The position numbers were made by a program, and so were the translations under genes. The notes below the pieces were generated by a model. The model was not told where the DNA came from and did not search any database. It worked only from the letters and a program-made list of their open reading frames with translations. Shown one piece after another: positions 1-6,398 of a stretch of DNA of 7,230 nt. Where the stretch lies: the NCBI GenBank assembly GCA_963717385.1, contig CAVQWE010000019.1, positions 1 through 7,230 of the forward strand, given 5' to 3'. This DNA is from Sva-07 sp963717385 (GTDB lineage Bacteria > Actinomycetota > Acidimicrobiia > Acidimicrobiales > Ilumatobacteraceae). The stretch's first letter is position 1. Every line of letters begins with the position of its first letter.

Positions 1-821
1 CTGCTGCCACGTCTGGCGAAGTGCTGCGTCAGGCACGCGAAGTCCAAGCCGACTCGATGTTCGGTCAGCCGGCCGATCCAGCGCCGACGGAGCTGCTCGC
101 GGGGCTGCCCGCCGTGGTTGCGTATCGGTTGCTCGCTCCGGAGGTGTTTGCCGAGTACCCGGTGGACGGCCGCGCGAACCCGTTGGCAGGGCTCGCGATG
201 AGCGGCCCGGCGCCGCTGGGCGACGTGCCTGCCCGTTTGGCCACCGCCCCCGTGCCGATCGACGGCGACACCATCGTGGCCTCACCCGTCGCTCGGGATC
301 GATCGTTCTGGTTCCTGGTGTTCGGCGGTCTGCTCGATGCCCCGACGGCGTATCTGGCCAGTGAAGCGATCGTCGAGAGCTCGGTGACCCACGCCGTTCG
401 CGGCAGCACCGATTGCGTCTATGCCACGTTCTCCGGTGGTGGCGTCGACGAGACCACGGCGCTGCGTTCGGCCCTGAACACGTGGGCCCAAGTGGCTCCC
501 GTCGAGTTCGCGAGCGCCGTGACCGTGCTTCCCGACGGTGCCCTGCAACTGTCGTCGTGCGACCCGGGACCCACCTTCAGCGCACCGCTGCGAACGAGTG
601 CAGTCGCCGAGTTGATCGCGTACCGTGCGCTGGAACTCGCGACGGTCACAGCGGTCGCTGAACGGGGTGGGAGCGATCCCGAGTTCGATTTCGCATGGAA
701 CCTCATCGCTCCGTCGAGCATGCCGGCCGAAATTGCGGCGCTTCCGGCGGGAACCACACCGGATGCCATTGCCACCGCTGCGAGCGACGCTGTCGCAGCG
801 TTCTACAGTCTCGCCGGCTGA
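1..821 (+). CDS. Hypothetical protein, C-terminal part (5' end outside window)
   Basis: The frame is open from the first bases of the window (first full codon at 3) to a TGA at 819-821, so this is the 3' part of a longer gene. A GTG at 21 could be a start, but no ribosome binding site precedes it, and the reading frame continues upstream. About 270 residues are visible, rich in Ala, Val, Pro and Gly, with no transmembrane segment. Only two cysteines are visible, in STDCVY and in LSSCDPG. Their spacing of about 48 residues would suit a disulfide and therefore an exported protein, but the N-terminus that would carry a signal peptide is not in view. I see no HExxH or other catalytic motif and do not recognise the family. 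It converges with yajQ; the stop codons are only 13 bases apart. Composition matches its neighbours and the frame is clean, so I take it as a real gene of unknown function. Confidence 0.65.
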   Translation, partial: AATSGEVLRQAREVQADSMFGQPADPAPTELLAGLPAVVAYRLLAPEVFAEYPVDGRANPLAGLAMSGPAPLGDVPARLATAPVPIDGDTIVASPVARDRSFWFLVFGGLLDAPTAYLASEAIVESSVTHAVRGSTDCVYATFSGGGVDETTALRSALNTWAQVAPVEFASAVTVLPDGALQLSSCDPGPTFSAPLRTSAVAELIAYRALELATVTAVAERGGSDPEFDFAWNLIAPSSMPAEIAALPAGTTPDAIATAASDAVAAFYSLAG

Positions 822-834
822 GCCGCGGTGTCGA

Positions 835-1323
835 TCAGTCTCGGAAGTTCTGGAACTGCAGCGGGATCCCGACGTCTTCGGCCTTGAGCATGGCAATGAC
901 GTCTTGGAGTGCGTCGCGCTTCTTCGCCGAGACCCGGATCGATTCACCCTGGGTCTGACTGGAGGTGCCCTTCGCGGCCTTTTCCTTGATCAGCTTGTTG
1001 ATCTCTTTGGCCTTGTCGGATGAGATGCCCACCTTGATCGTGACCACCTGGCGCACGGTGTTCTGTGTGGCGTCGACGACGTCGCCGTAGTCGACGCCCT
1101 TCAGCGACACATTCCGCTTGACGAGCTTCTCCTCCAAGACGGTGCGCAGGGCGTCGAGGCGGTCACGACTGACCGTGGCAAGCGTGATCACCATGTCGTT
1201 CTGCTCGATCGTGGAGTTGGTGTTCTTGAAATCGAAGCGGTTGGCAATCTCGCGCTGCGCCTGGTCGACCGCATTGCGGACCTCCTGCGCGTCGACTTCG
1301 GATACGACATCGAACGTTGGCAT
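835..1323 (-). CDS. yajQ: YajQ family nucleotide-binding protein (DUF520)
   Basis: The 162-residue product has the usual length for this family. It begins MPTFDVVSEVD, carries the conserved IANRFDFK segment near residues 26-33, continues with KRNVSLKGVDYGDV mid-protein and QGESIRVSAKKRDALQ near residue 130, and ends in the hallmark PLQFQNFRD. These fix the identity with little doubt. Family members fold as two ferredoxin-like domains and bind nucleotides. One Xanthomonas member has been described as a cyclic-di-GMP effector, and others bind tRNA/GTP or act with phage transcription regulators. The role in this organism is unknown. The open frame runs on upstream through the tRNA-Tyr gene, but the conserved N-terminus and the tRNA show that ATG 1323 is the start. 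No Shine-Dalgarno sequence precedes it; a TACCCT hexamer seven bases upstream suggests a leaderless or nearly leaderless mRNA. The gene is transcribed away from tRNA-Tyr, 44 bases from its 5' end. Confidence 0.95.
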   Translation of the reverse strand: MPTFDVVSEVDAQEVRNAVDQAQREIANRFDFKNTNSTIEQNDMVITLATVSRDRLDALRTVLEEKLVKRNVSLKGVDYGDVVDATQNTVRQVVTIKVGISSDKAKEINKLIKEKAAKGTSSQTQGESIRVSAKKRDALQDVIAMLKAEDVGIPLQFQNFRD

Positions 1324-1330
1324 GGCGTTC

Positions 1331-1336
1331 AGGGTA
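1331..1336 (-). promoter_or_regulatory. Possible -10 element for yajQ (TACCCT)
   Basis: On the minus strand TACCCT fits the TANNNT -10 pattern of actinobacterial promoters and ends seven bases before the yajQ ATG. Transcription would then begin at or one base before the start codon, which would explain the missing ribosome binding site. No good -35 box stands at the right distance, so this rests on position and a short motif only. Confidence 0.3.
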
Positions 1337-1367
1337 ACGACCGGTACGCTCTCAGCGCTCAACCAAT

Positions 1368-1452
1368 GGGTCGGTGCCCGAGCGGCCAAAGGGAGCAGAC
1401 TGTAAATCTGCCGGCATTGCCTTCGAAGGTTCAAATCCTTCCCGGCCCACCA
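1368..1452 (+). tRNA. tRNA-Tyr (GTA), CCA encoded
   Basis: A full cloverleaf can be drawn. The acceptor GGGTCGG (1368-1374) pairs with CCGGCCC (1442-1448) with one G-U pair. The anticodon stem GCAGA/TCTGC encloses the loop CTGTAAA with anticodon GTA at 1402-1404. A long variable arm (GGCA/TGCC-like, 1412-1424) marks it as a class II tRNA. The T arm is GAAGG-TTCAAAT-CCTTC (1425-1441). The discriminator A at 1449 is followed by an encoded CCA at 1450-1452. It is divergent from yajQ and is followed within seven bases by a strong hairpin. In Streptomyces the tRNA-Tyr gene is the chromosomal attachment site of the integrating plasmid SLP1, so this locus is a known kind of insertion point; no integrase gene or second copy of the tRNA 3' end is seen in this window. 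Confidence 0.97.
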
Positions 1453-1458
1453 CGAGGA

Positions 1459-1492
1459 CGAGCACTCACCAGGAAGGTCTGGTGAGTGCTCG
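1459..1492 (+). terminator. Perfect 14-bp hairpin after tRNA-Tyr
   Basis: CGAGCACTCACCAG (1459-1472) is the exact reverse complement of CTGGTGAGTGCTCG (1479-1492), with a six-base loop GAAGGT. It lies between the tRNA-Tyr 3' end and the stop codon of the convergent regulator gene at 1521, the place where both transcripts should end. It has no T-tract on either strand, so it is not a classical intrinsic terminator. It could act as a bidirectional terminator without a U-tail, as an RNA 3'-end stabiliser, or as a protein-binding site. Confidence 0.55.
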
Positions 1493-1520
1493 CCAATCGC
1501 CCCTGGTTCCCACGACCACC

Positions 1521-3296
1521 TCAGCGCCGCTCGATTCTCCACGACTGGCCGTCCGGGGGCTGGTACACGCAGCTGCGTCCGGTTTCAACGCAGTCGCGGA
1601 GGTGGAGTCCCAGCCCCGGTGAGGCGATTGCGATGTGATCGATTGCTCGCCGAAGTGCTTTGGTGACGCGGATCCGCATGCGTTCGAGTTCGGCTGAGGT
1701 CGACACGACATGGAGGCCGCCCGACAGTTCTCGCCGGAGGATTTGGGCCTCGAGCATGTCGGCGTCGCTCGGATCCGGCAGTGATCCGAGTTCGTCCAGC
1801 CGACGCCGATACTGGGCCCGGGCGGCGCGATCGAGTCTCGACTCTGCTGATGCCGTGCGCTCGAGCGAGTCGTCGAAGGACCGATCGAGATCGGCGACGT
1901 CGACGGGTTCGCCAGCTCGGCCCAACAGCCAGGTGAGCTGCACGATGCCGACCGACGATCGCGCAGTGGCGACTCCGGCCGGGTGTCGAAGCGTCCATGT
2001 CTGGTCGCGGAGTATCGCCACGGCGCCACCATGGCCCTGGAGCGCCAGTTCGTCGGCGAGGGTCTGCGCACTGTCGGCCCATGCGTCGAGCCCGTATCGC
2101 CGCAACTCCATCACGGAGCGATGCGCATCGACGAGTGCGTCGTCTGGCCGCCGACCGCTGCGGGCCACCGCCCGGTCGAGCCATGTCAACGCCGTCCACG
2201 GCCCAGGTTGCCGAGTCGACAGCACATCGGCGAACACTCGCTCGGCTTCGTCGGCGTCGCCCCACCGGGCCATCAACGAGCCGACCACTCGGCCAACCGG
2301 TCCGTACGACGCATATCCCGACCCGTGTGTGCCGTCGAGATGGGCGAACGGACGAAGCAACTCGATGAGAACGCTCCCATGTTCGTCGGCGTCGATCGTC
2401 AACGCGATCAGACCGAGCAACTGCATCGTGACCAACCAGTTCAGATCTCGGGGAACGGCCGCGAATCGGTTGGTGGCCAGCCGCTCGAACAGGTCGGTCG
2501 CTTCGTCGAATTCGCCCACCTCCGAGAGCGCGAACGCCAGCCCGGTGTCCCAGTTGGCGCCGACTCGAGGCGACGACGCCCGGATCGAACGGAGTGCATC
2601 GACGACGTCGCCGAGACCGCGTCGCAGATATCGCTCGATCGCCAGCGTGATCGCGACGTTCTGGAACGAGAAGGGCGACCCAGCGATGTTGGCGGTCGAG
2701 CTGATCGCTTGCTGGTTGATACGAAGCGACCAGTCGAGTTCGCCGTCGAGCATTGCGAGACAGCCACGCCACAACATCTCGCGGCGCTCGAACACGGCCA
2801 GTTCGGTGACGGCCGCAGCGCGAGCGAAGTCGTCGATCGACCGGCGTGCGGCATCGAGATCTCCCGAGTCGAGGTGTTGGAGCACCTCCCACTCGATGCA
2901 ACGCAACTGGATCTCTTCGTCGGCGACATCGTGTCGAAGTGCGCTCAGCTCGTTGACGAGAGGCGATCGATCGAGGTGCCGGTCGGGCCCCCAGGTGCCG
3001 TAGAGCGTGCCGAGGAGTGCCTCGGCGATCAGCGTTGGTTGATCGACATCTCGCGCCAGCTCGAGGGCCTGTGCGAGATCGGCGGCTCGTCGTTGTGACA
3101 CGACCTCCCACGACTCGTCGACCACTGCTTGCTGCGTTGCCCAGTACGACGCAAGGCTGCGACCGATCAGTGCTCGGACTCGGTCGGTGTCGTTGCCGGC
3201 TGACGCAACGGTCAGCGACCACTTGGCGAGCAGCCCGGAATCCGTCGAGGGGAACGTCTCGATGATCTCCCACGGAAGTCGTCCGACCTTCATCAT
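1521..3296 (-). CDS. TPR-like regulator fragment: C-terminal half of an ATPase/LuxR-type regulator, no ATPase domain
   Basis: The product has 591 residues. Residues about 70-445 are helical, TPR-like pairs matching the repeat region of large actinobacterial STAND/AAA regulators; landmarks are LLGTLYGTWGPDRHLD, FERLATNRFAAVPRDLNWLV and YGPVGRVVGSLMARWGDADE. Residues about 450-591 form the C-terminal module seen in the same proteins: GIVQLTWLLGRAGEPVDVADL, then a charged helix with AQYRRRLDEL, then RIRVTKALRRAI and CVYQPPDGQSWRI. In typical relatives these parts follow a cyclase or SARP/BTAD domain and a nucleotide-binding ATPase. Here there is no P-loop and an in-frame stop lies just upstream, so the ATPase half is absent. 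The start is ATG 3296 or the adjacent ATG 3293; neither has a ribosome binding site, while GATACT lies at leaderless -10 distance. The gene is back to back with a paralogous broken gene at 3341. A signalling or transcription-related role is inferred from domain company only. Confidence 0.85.
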   Translation of the reverse strand: MMKVGRLPWEIIETFPSTDSGLLAKWSLTVASAGNDTDRVRALIGRSLASYWATQQAVVDESWEVVSQRRAADLAQALELARDVDQPTLIAEALLGTLYGTWGPDRHLDRSPLVNELSALRHDVADEEIQLRCIEWEVLQHLDSGDLDAARRSIDDFARAAAVTELAVFERREMLWRGCLAMLDGELDWSLRINQQAISSTANIAGSPFSFQNVAITLAIERYLRRGLGDVVDALRSIRASSPRVGANWDTGLAFALSEVGEFDEATDLFERLATNRFAAVPRDLNWLVTMQLLGLIALTIDADEHGSVLIELLRPFAHLDGTHGSGYASYGPVGRVVGSLMARWGDADEAERVFADVLSTRQPGPWTALTWLDRAVARSGRRPDDALVDAHRSVMELRRYGLDAWADSAQTLADELALQGHGGAVAILRDQTWTLRHPAGVATARSSVGIVQLTWLLGRAGEPVDVADLDRSFDDSLERTASAESRLDRAARAQYRRRLDELGSLPDPSDADMLEAQILRRELSGGLHVVSTSAELERMRIRVTKALRRAIDHIAIASPGLGLHLRDCVETGRSCVYQPPDGQSWRIERR

Positions 3297-3340
3297 GGGA
3301 GTATCACATCAGCCGTGCTCGGCCAGTACGTTTCGGGACG
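3297..3340. promoter_or_regulatory. 44-bp divergent promoter region between two paralogous regulator genes
   Basis: Two divergent start codons (ATG 3296 minus, ATG 3341 plus) are separated by only 44 bases, so both promoters must lie here or run into the opposite gene. On the minus strand GATACT ends three bases before the first ATG and six before the second (3293), the distance expected for a leaderless mRNA starting at the second ATG. On the plus strand TACGTT (3327-3332) ends eight bases before ATG 3341. Neither start has a Shine-Dalgarno sequence at a useful distance, and no clear -35 boxes are seen. The assignment is tentative. Confidence 0.35.
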
Positions 3341-4407
3341 ATGGTGGATGCGGCGGATCTGCTCGAACAGCGCATTCCTGATGTGGTGTCGACCGTCGGC
3401 CTCCCTGTTCGCCTCGCCGCCGAGATCGACTTCCTCGCCGGGCGGGTCGATCGTTGGTGCCGTCCCCTCGCCGGTGTTTCGCCGGCGGTCGTCGCTCGGA
3501 GCCTGGCCGCGTCGGGGCGTCAGGCCGAATCTCGGGCGGCCTTGTCGCTCCTCGATCTCGACACCGAACCCGTCGCCGACGTTGCGGTCGCTGCATGGGC
3601 GGCGGCCAGAGTGGGTGGGCCGACCGTGCCGCTGGCGCTCGCTCGGCTCGAAGCCGAGGCCTCCGACTTCCTCGAGAATGAACTACCGCTCGGGCCGCGG
3701 CGGATGTACACCGGAATGCTCCCGCGGCGCAGGGCGACCTGACGACTGCGATTGGGGAGTTGCGGGCAGCGATCCGCGTCGGCGACGCTCGTGCACCATT
3801 GTGGGGGGCGCTCTGCCGTCTCGAGATGGGAAAGGTGCTGCGCACCGCCGAAGCGATACCGATCGCCGGTGTTGCCTCGTCGGTGCCTGCGCTCACCGCT
3901 GCGGGGACCTTCTTCGGTGCCGGTGGGTACCGCTCGCTGCTCGGTTGCGTCGCTGAGGCATCTGCTGTCGTTCCGGCCCTGATTGCGGTGGGCCCGCCGG
4001 GGCGTGTCGGCTTCGGCGTGCAGCCGGACGTCGTGGTCCGCACGAGCAAGGGGATGGCAGCGTTGCGACACCTCGTGGTCAATCAACACCGCGTCGTGTC
4101 AGCGGCCGAACTCGCAGTCGTCGTCGAAGGCGGCGATGCCGCCAGGATCGCAGCGGTGCAGCCAACGGTGTGGACGTCCGGCGGTGACGAGGCCGAATTG
4201 GAAGCGGTTGGCGCGTCCGACACGATTCGAGCGGTGCTGTTCGACGAAGCGACTCGGTCACGAGTGACCAAGTTGCTTCGACGCACGATCGTCCAACTCG
4301 CCGACTCGCACCAGCTGATCGCAGCCCACCTCGATGCCTCAATCGTCACCGGGCACGGCTGCCGATACCGACCAGTCGGAGCCGCTGTTCAGTGGAGCGT
4401 GGAGTGA
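3341..4407 (+). pseudogene. Frameshifted paralog of the TPR/C-terminal-module regulator
   Basis: Two frames cover one protein. Residues 1-127 are read from ATG 3341 and run into a TGA at 3743; the rest is read one frame back and ends at TGA 4405-4407. Adding one base to the C run at 3721-3723 joins them into a 355-residue product. The joined sequence LGPRRMYTGMLPAAQGDL aligns without a gap to YGPVGRVVGSLMARWGDA of the neighbouring 591-residue protein, which locates the lesion. The TPR-like region continues through APLWGALCRLEMGKVL. Residues about 237-355 are the same C-terminal module: KGMAALRHLVVNQHRVVSAAEL, then SRVTKLLRRTIVQLA and CRYRPVGAAVQW. No ATPase or DNA-binding domain is seen. The C-terminal frame has a possible TTG start at 3760, so a separate short product is conceivable but less likely. 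The stop lies 14 bases from the convergent SARP stop. The cause may be mutation or a consensus error. Confidence 0.8.
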
Positions 4408-4421
4408 ATTGACGGCATCCC

Positions 4422-5201
4422 TCAGGCTGTCGCTTGCAATGGAAGCGGAGCGACGAGACCGGTGGGTGACAGCACGGCCAGCGGGTCGATCGGCTGGTCG
4501 GCATCGATGAGTGCCCGCAACTGCTGGAGTCGCTTCGACGGCGCAGCACCGATCTGTTGGTCGAGCACAGCGCAGAACCGGGCGTAGGCGCCGAGCGCCT
4601 CGGTCCGTCGGCCGGAGAGATGAAGCGCCGCGACGAGGAGCTCCCAAGCCCGCTCGTGCAGCGGGTCGATCGAGGTCCGCACCATCAGGTCGATGATCGT
4701 TGCTTCGTGGTCGCCGGCGGAGTCCGCCAACCGACTCAGAGCGAGGGCCTCGACGAGCCGATTCTGTACGTGGTGCAGTCGGGCGCGTTCGGCCTGCGCC
4801 CGCTGATGGTCAGGCAAGTCCTCGTACGGCTCACCATTCCACGTGTCGAGCACGTCGGCGACGGCTTGGGCGTCCTGCGGAGCGAGGTGGCGTTCGCCGC
4901 ACGCGGTGGTCGCGCGATCGATGGCGTCGATGTCGGTGGTCGCGGCGAGCACGTAGCGATCGCCGGACGTGACGATCAGGTCCCGGCCGAACACCTGGCG
5001 CAGGCGTGCGATCTGGTTCTGGATCGAGTTCCTGGCAGTGGACGGCGGCTGGTGGGGCCAGACAGCATCGATCAGCGCATCGATGCTCGCACCGTCGTGG
5101 CGTGACAGCGCAAGCGCCGCGACGAGCGGACGCTGGCTCTTCGTCACCCTGTTCCCGTCGACCGTGATGACTCCGATCGTCCGCACGTGATGCCTGCTCA
5201 T
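4422..5201 (-). CDS. Small SARP-family transcriptional regulator (winged helix + BTAD)
   Basis: From ATG 5201 the product has 259 residues. Residues about 6-90 are a winged-helix DNA-binding domain of the OmpR/SARP kind: VRTIGVITVDG strand, QRPLVAALAL helix, then the typical WPHQPPSTARNSIQNQIARL recognition region and GDRYVLA wing. Residues about 100-240 are a bacterial transcriptional activator domain (BTAD): WNGEPYEDLPDHQRAQAERAR, HERAWELLVAALHLSGRRTE and a closing LDQQIGAAPSKRLQQLRALI. SARP proteins bind direct repeats and usually activate secondary-metabolite or stress genes. This one lacks the ATPase and TPR regions of AfsR-like members; TPR and C-terminal parts sit in the two genes next to it. 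The start is uncertain. ATG 5201 has AAGGGA only one base upstream. GTG 5186 has AGCAGG six bases upstream and would begin at the first strand of the winged helix (254 residues). The open frame reaches 5309 without family support. Confidence 0.9.
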   Translation of the reverse strand: MSRHHVRTIGVITVDGNRVTKSQRPLVAALALSRHDGASIDALIDAVWPHQPPSTARNSIQNQIARLRQVFGRDLIVTSGDRYVLAATTDIDAIDRATTACGERHLAPQDAQAVADVLDTWNGEPYEDLPDHQRAQAERARLHHVQNRLVEALALSRLADSAGDHEATIIDLMVRTSIDPLHERAWELLVAALHLSGRRTEALGAYARFCAVLDQQIGAAPSKRLQQLRALIDADQPIDPLAVLSPTGLVAPLPLQATA

Positions 5202-5397
5202 GTCCCTTGATGTGACATCGGAGACCGCCACGGGACATTTTCGAGAACGGATTGCTCCTCGATGGATGACATTTGGAGCGTCAGCTGTGGGCAGGCTGAC
5301 AACGCCCACTCATACCGTGGTGTCCTGGTGGTATCGGCAACCGAGGCGGCGAGAGGCGGGGAACCCTGCATTTCGACGGTGACCGACCACCCAATTC

Positions 5398-5403
5398 AGG
5401 AGG
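5398..5403 (+). promoter_or_regulatory. Ribosome binding site AGGAGG for the M14 peptidase gene
   Basis: A perfect AGGAGG lies 12 bases before the GTG at 5416, longer than the usual 5-9. An in-frame CTG at 5410 has better spacing (six bases) but is a rare start codon. The site is the strongest Shine-Dalgarno sequence in the window and lies just outside the palindrome that contains the start codon, so it would stay single-stranded when the hairpin forms. Confidence 0.6.
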
Positions 5404-5411
5404 CGGGCACT

Positions 5412-5446
5412 GCTCGTGCGTGAACCGGCCCGGTTCACGCACGAGC
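5412..5446. repeat. 35-nt perfect palindrome (17-bp arms, one-base centre) over the peptidase start codon
   Basis: GCTCGTGCGTGAACCGG (5412-5428) is the exact reverse complement of 5430-5446, with a single C at 5429 between them. As RNA it would form about 16 pairs with a three-base loop. It contains the GTG start of the M14 peptidase gene at 5416-5418 and encodes its first ten residues. It follows the AGGAGG ribosome binding site by eight bases. No plus-strand gene ends upstream and there is no T-tract, so a terminator role is unlikely. It could be a translational hairpin hiding the start codon, or a DNA operator for a dimeric repressor shared with the divergent SARP gene. Confidence 0.9.
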
Positions 5447-6354
5447 CTGGATCGCTGCTGCGGCGTTGTGGACGCTGGCCAGTGATGATCGCGCTGCTCG
5501 TGTCCTCGACGCTCTCGGCGGGGGTGGTGGCCCGCGGATCGGGTGCCGAACTCGCGGGCGTTGCCGGTCGTGCGACGGCATCGGCAGACGCTGTCCGGGG
5601 TCGACAAGTCGTCATCACGCCGCCCGATTCGCCGTACACCTCAGGTGCCTGTGACACGCTGGCACCAGGTTTGCCGGGGCTCGCTGGAACTGCACGCGCC
5701 GCTCGCTACCACTGGGTCGGCACGTCGGTGCAGGGTCGACCGATCGTGGCCGAATACTGGGGTGCGGCCAATGCGACGGAGGTCGTCGTGGTCGTCGGAC
5801 AGATCCACGGCAACGAGTGCTCTCCGACACTGTTCAGCGAAGGTGTGCGTCGTCGGTCCGTGTCGGCGAGGTATGGAACCTGGCTGATCCCCACGATCAA
5901 TCCAGATGGGTACGCAGCGCACACTCGGCAGAATGCGAATGGCGTCGATCTCAACGCCGACGGCGGAGTGTTCTCGCAGCCGGAATCGCAGGCGCTTCGG
6001 CGGTTCGTCGCGCTGGTCGAGCCGTCGCTCACGATCCACGTCCATTCACCAAATGGGTTCGTCGGCTCGTGGCCGTACCGCACCTGGTCGAGAGCGGAGA
6101 GCATTTGCCGATCGATCGCGCTGACAGCAGGTCTGCGATGTGGGGCCAGCGCCGGAACCCGGTCCGAACGACGGCGTTGGTTCCTCTGGCAGGGGCTGCA
6201 GGACCTGGGTGGCGAGTCGCTGTTGGTCGAGTTGCATGCGGTGTCCGATGCCGAGGTACCAACCGCACGTCCCCGGCCGGCGACGCGCAGCGTTGGTGCG
6301 GTCACCGCCGAGGTCGAGCGCATTCTCGACGTGCTCGACCGGTCGATCCCCTGA
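5416..6354 (+). CDS. Exported M14-family zinc carboxypeptidase-like protein
   Basis: The product has 312 residues. Residues 1-21 carry several arginines and residues 22-38 are hydrophobic (PVMIALLVSSTLSAGVV), giving a signal peptide or N-terminal anchor. The M14 fold follows: zinc-binding HxxE as GQIHGNECSP (His131, Glu134), INPDGYAAHTRQNANGVDLN (162-180) with Arg171 where the family's catalytic arginine is expected, a second histidine ligand in IHVHSPNG (His210, or His208), and the catalytic glutamate in LLVELH (Glu272). The substrate-binding motif usually written DLNRN reads DLNAD here (Ala181), so the arginine that holds the substrate's C-terminal carboxylate in carboxypeptidase A is missing. 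The closest fit is the murein-peptide amidase or carboxypeptidase group acting on cell-wall peptides outside the membrane; the substrate is inferred. GTG 5416 is chosen because AGGAGG precedes it and it keeps the basic region of the signal peptide; ATG 5485 would remove that. It diverges from the SARP gene. Confidence 0.9.
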   Translation: MREPARFTHEPGSLLRRCGRWPVMIALLVSSTLSAGVVARGSGAELAGVAGRATASADAVRGRQVVITPPDSPYTSGACDTLAPGLPGLAGTARAARYHWVGTSVQGRPIVAEYWGAANATEVVVVVGQIHGNECSPTLFSEGVRRRSVSARYGTWLIPTINPDGYAAHTRQNANGVDLNADGGVFSQPESQALRRFVALVEPSLTIHVHSPNGFVGSWPYRTWSRAESICRSIALTAGLRCGASAGTRSERRRWFLWQGLQDLGGESLLVELHAVSDAEVPTARPRPATRSVGAVTAEVERILDVLDRSIP

Positions 6355-6398
6355 CCAGTCTGGCGGTCGACGACACAGCTGGTGGAGCGACCCGCCCG

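Noticed and set aside
1317..1350. TTGGCA (1317-1322) and TACGCT (1345-1350) as a promoter for tRNA-Tyr
   Set aside because: The boxes are reasonable alone, but the spacer is 22 bases, well beyond the usual 16-19, so I do not annotate it.
1430..1452. Search for a second copy of the tRNA-Tyr 3' end as an att site of an integrated element
   Set aside because: No repeat of this segment was found by eye and no integrase gene is present in the window.
1324..1542. Upstream extension of the yajQ frame to 235 residues
   Set aside because: The extra N-terminus is a translation of the tRNA-Tyr gene and its hairpin; the family starts at MPTFDVVSEVD.
1585..3273. Long open frames on both strands (562, 447 and 371 residues) across the large regulator gene
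   Set aside because: They are arginine/serine-rich shadow frames of a GC-rich gene; only the minus-strand frame ending at 1521 shows family motifs and sensible composition.
3309..4089. Minus-strand open frames opposite the broken regulator gene
   Set aside because: Composition is typical of antisense shadows (Arg, Ser, Pro rich) and no family features are seen, while the plus strand matches the neighbouring paralog.
5287..5309. GTGGGC/GCCCAC inverted repeat upstream of the peptidase gene
   Set aside because: Only six pairs with an 11-base loop; expected by chance in DNA of this composition.
5416..5446. LexA-type SOS box in the palindrome (GAAC...GTTC)
   Set aside because: The half-sites are seven bases apart, whereas the actinobacterial LexA box has four (GAAC-N4-GTTC).
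6362..6396. Stem GGCGGTCG / CGACCCGCC between the converging peptidase and acetyltransferase genes
   Set aside because: One bulge, an 18-base loop and no T-tract; too weak to call a terminator.
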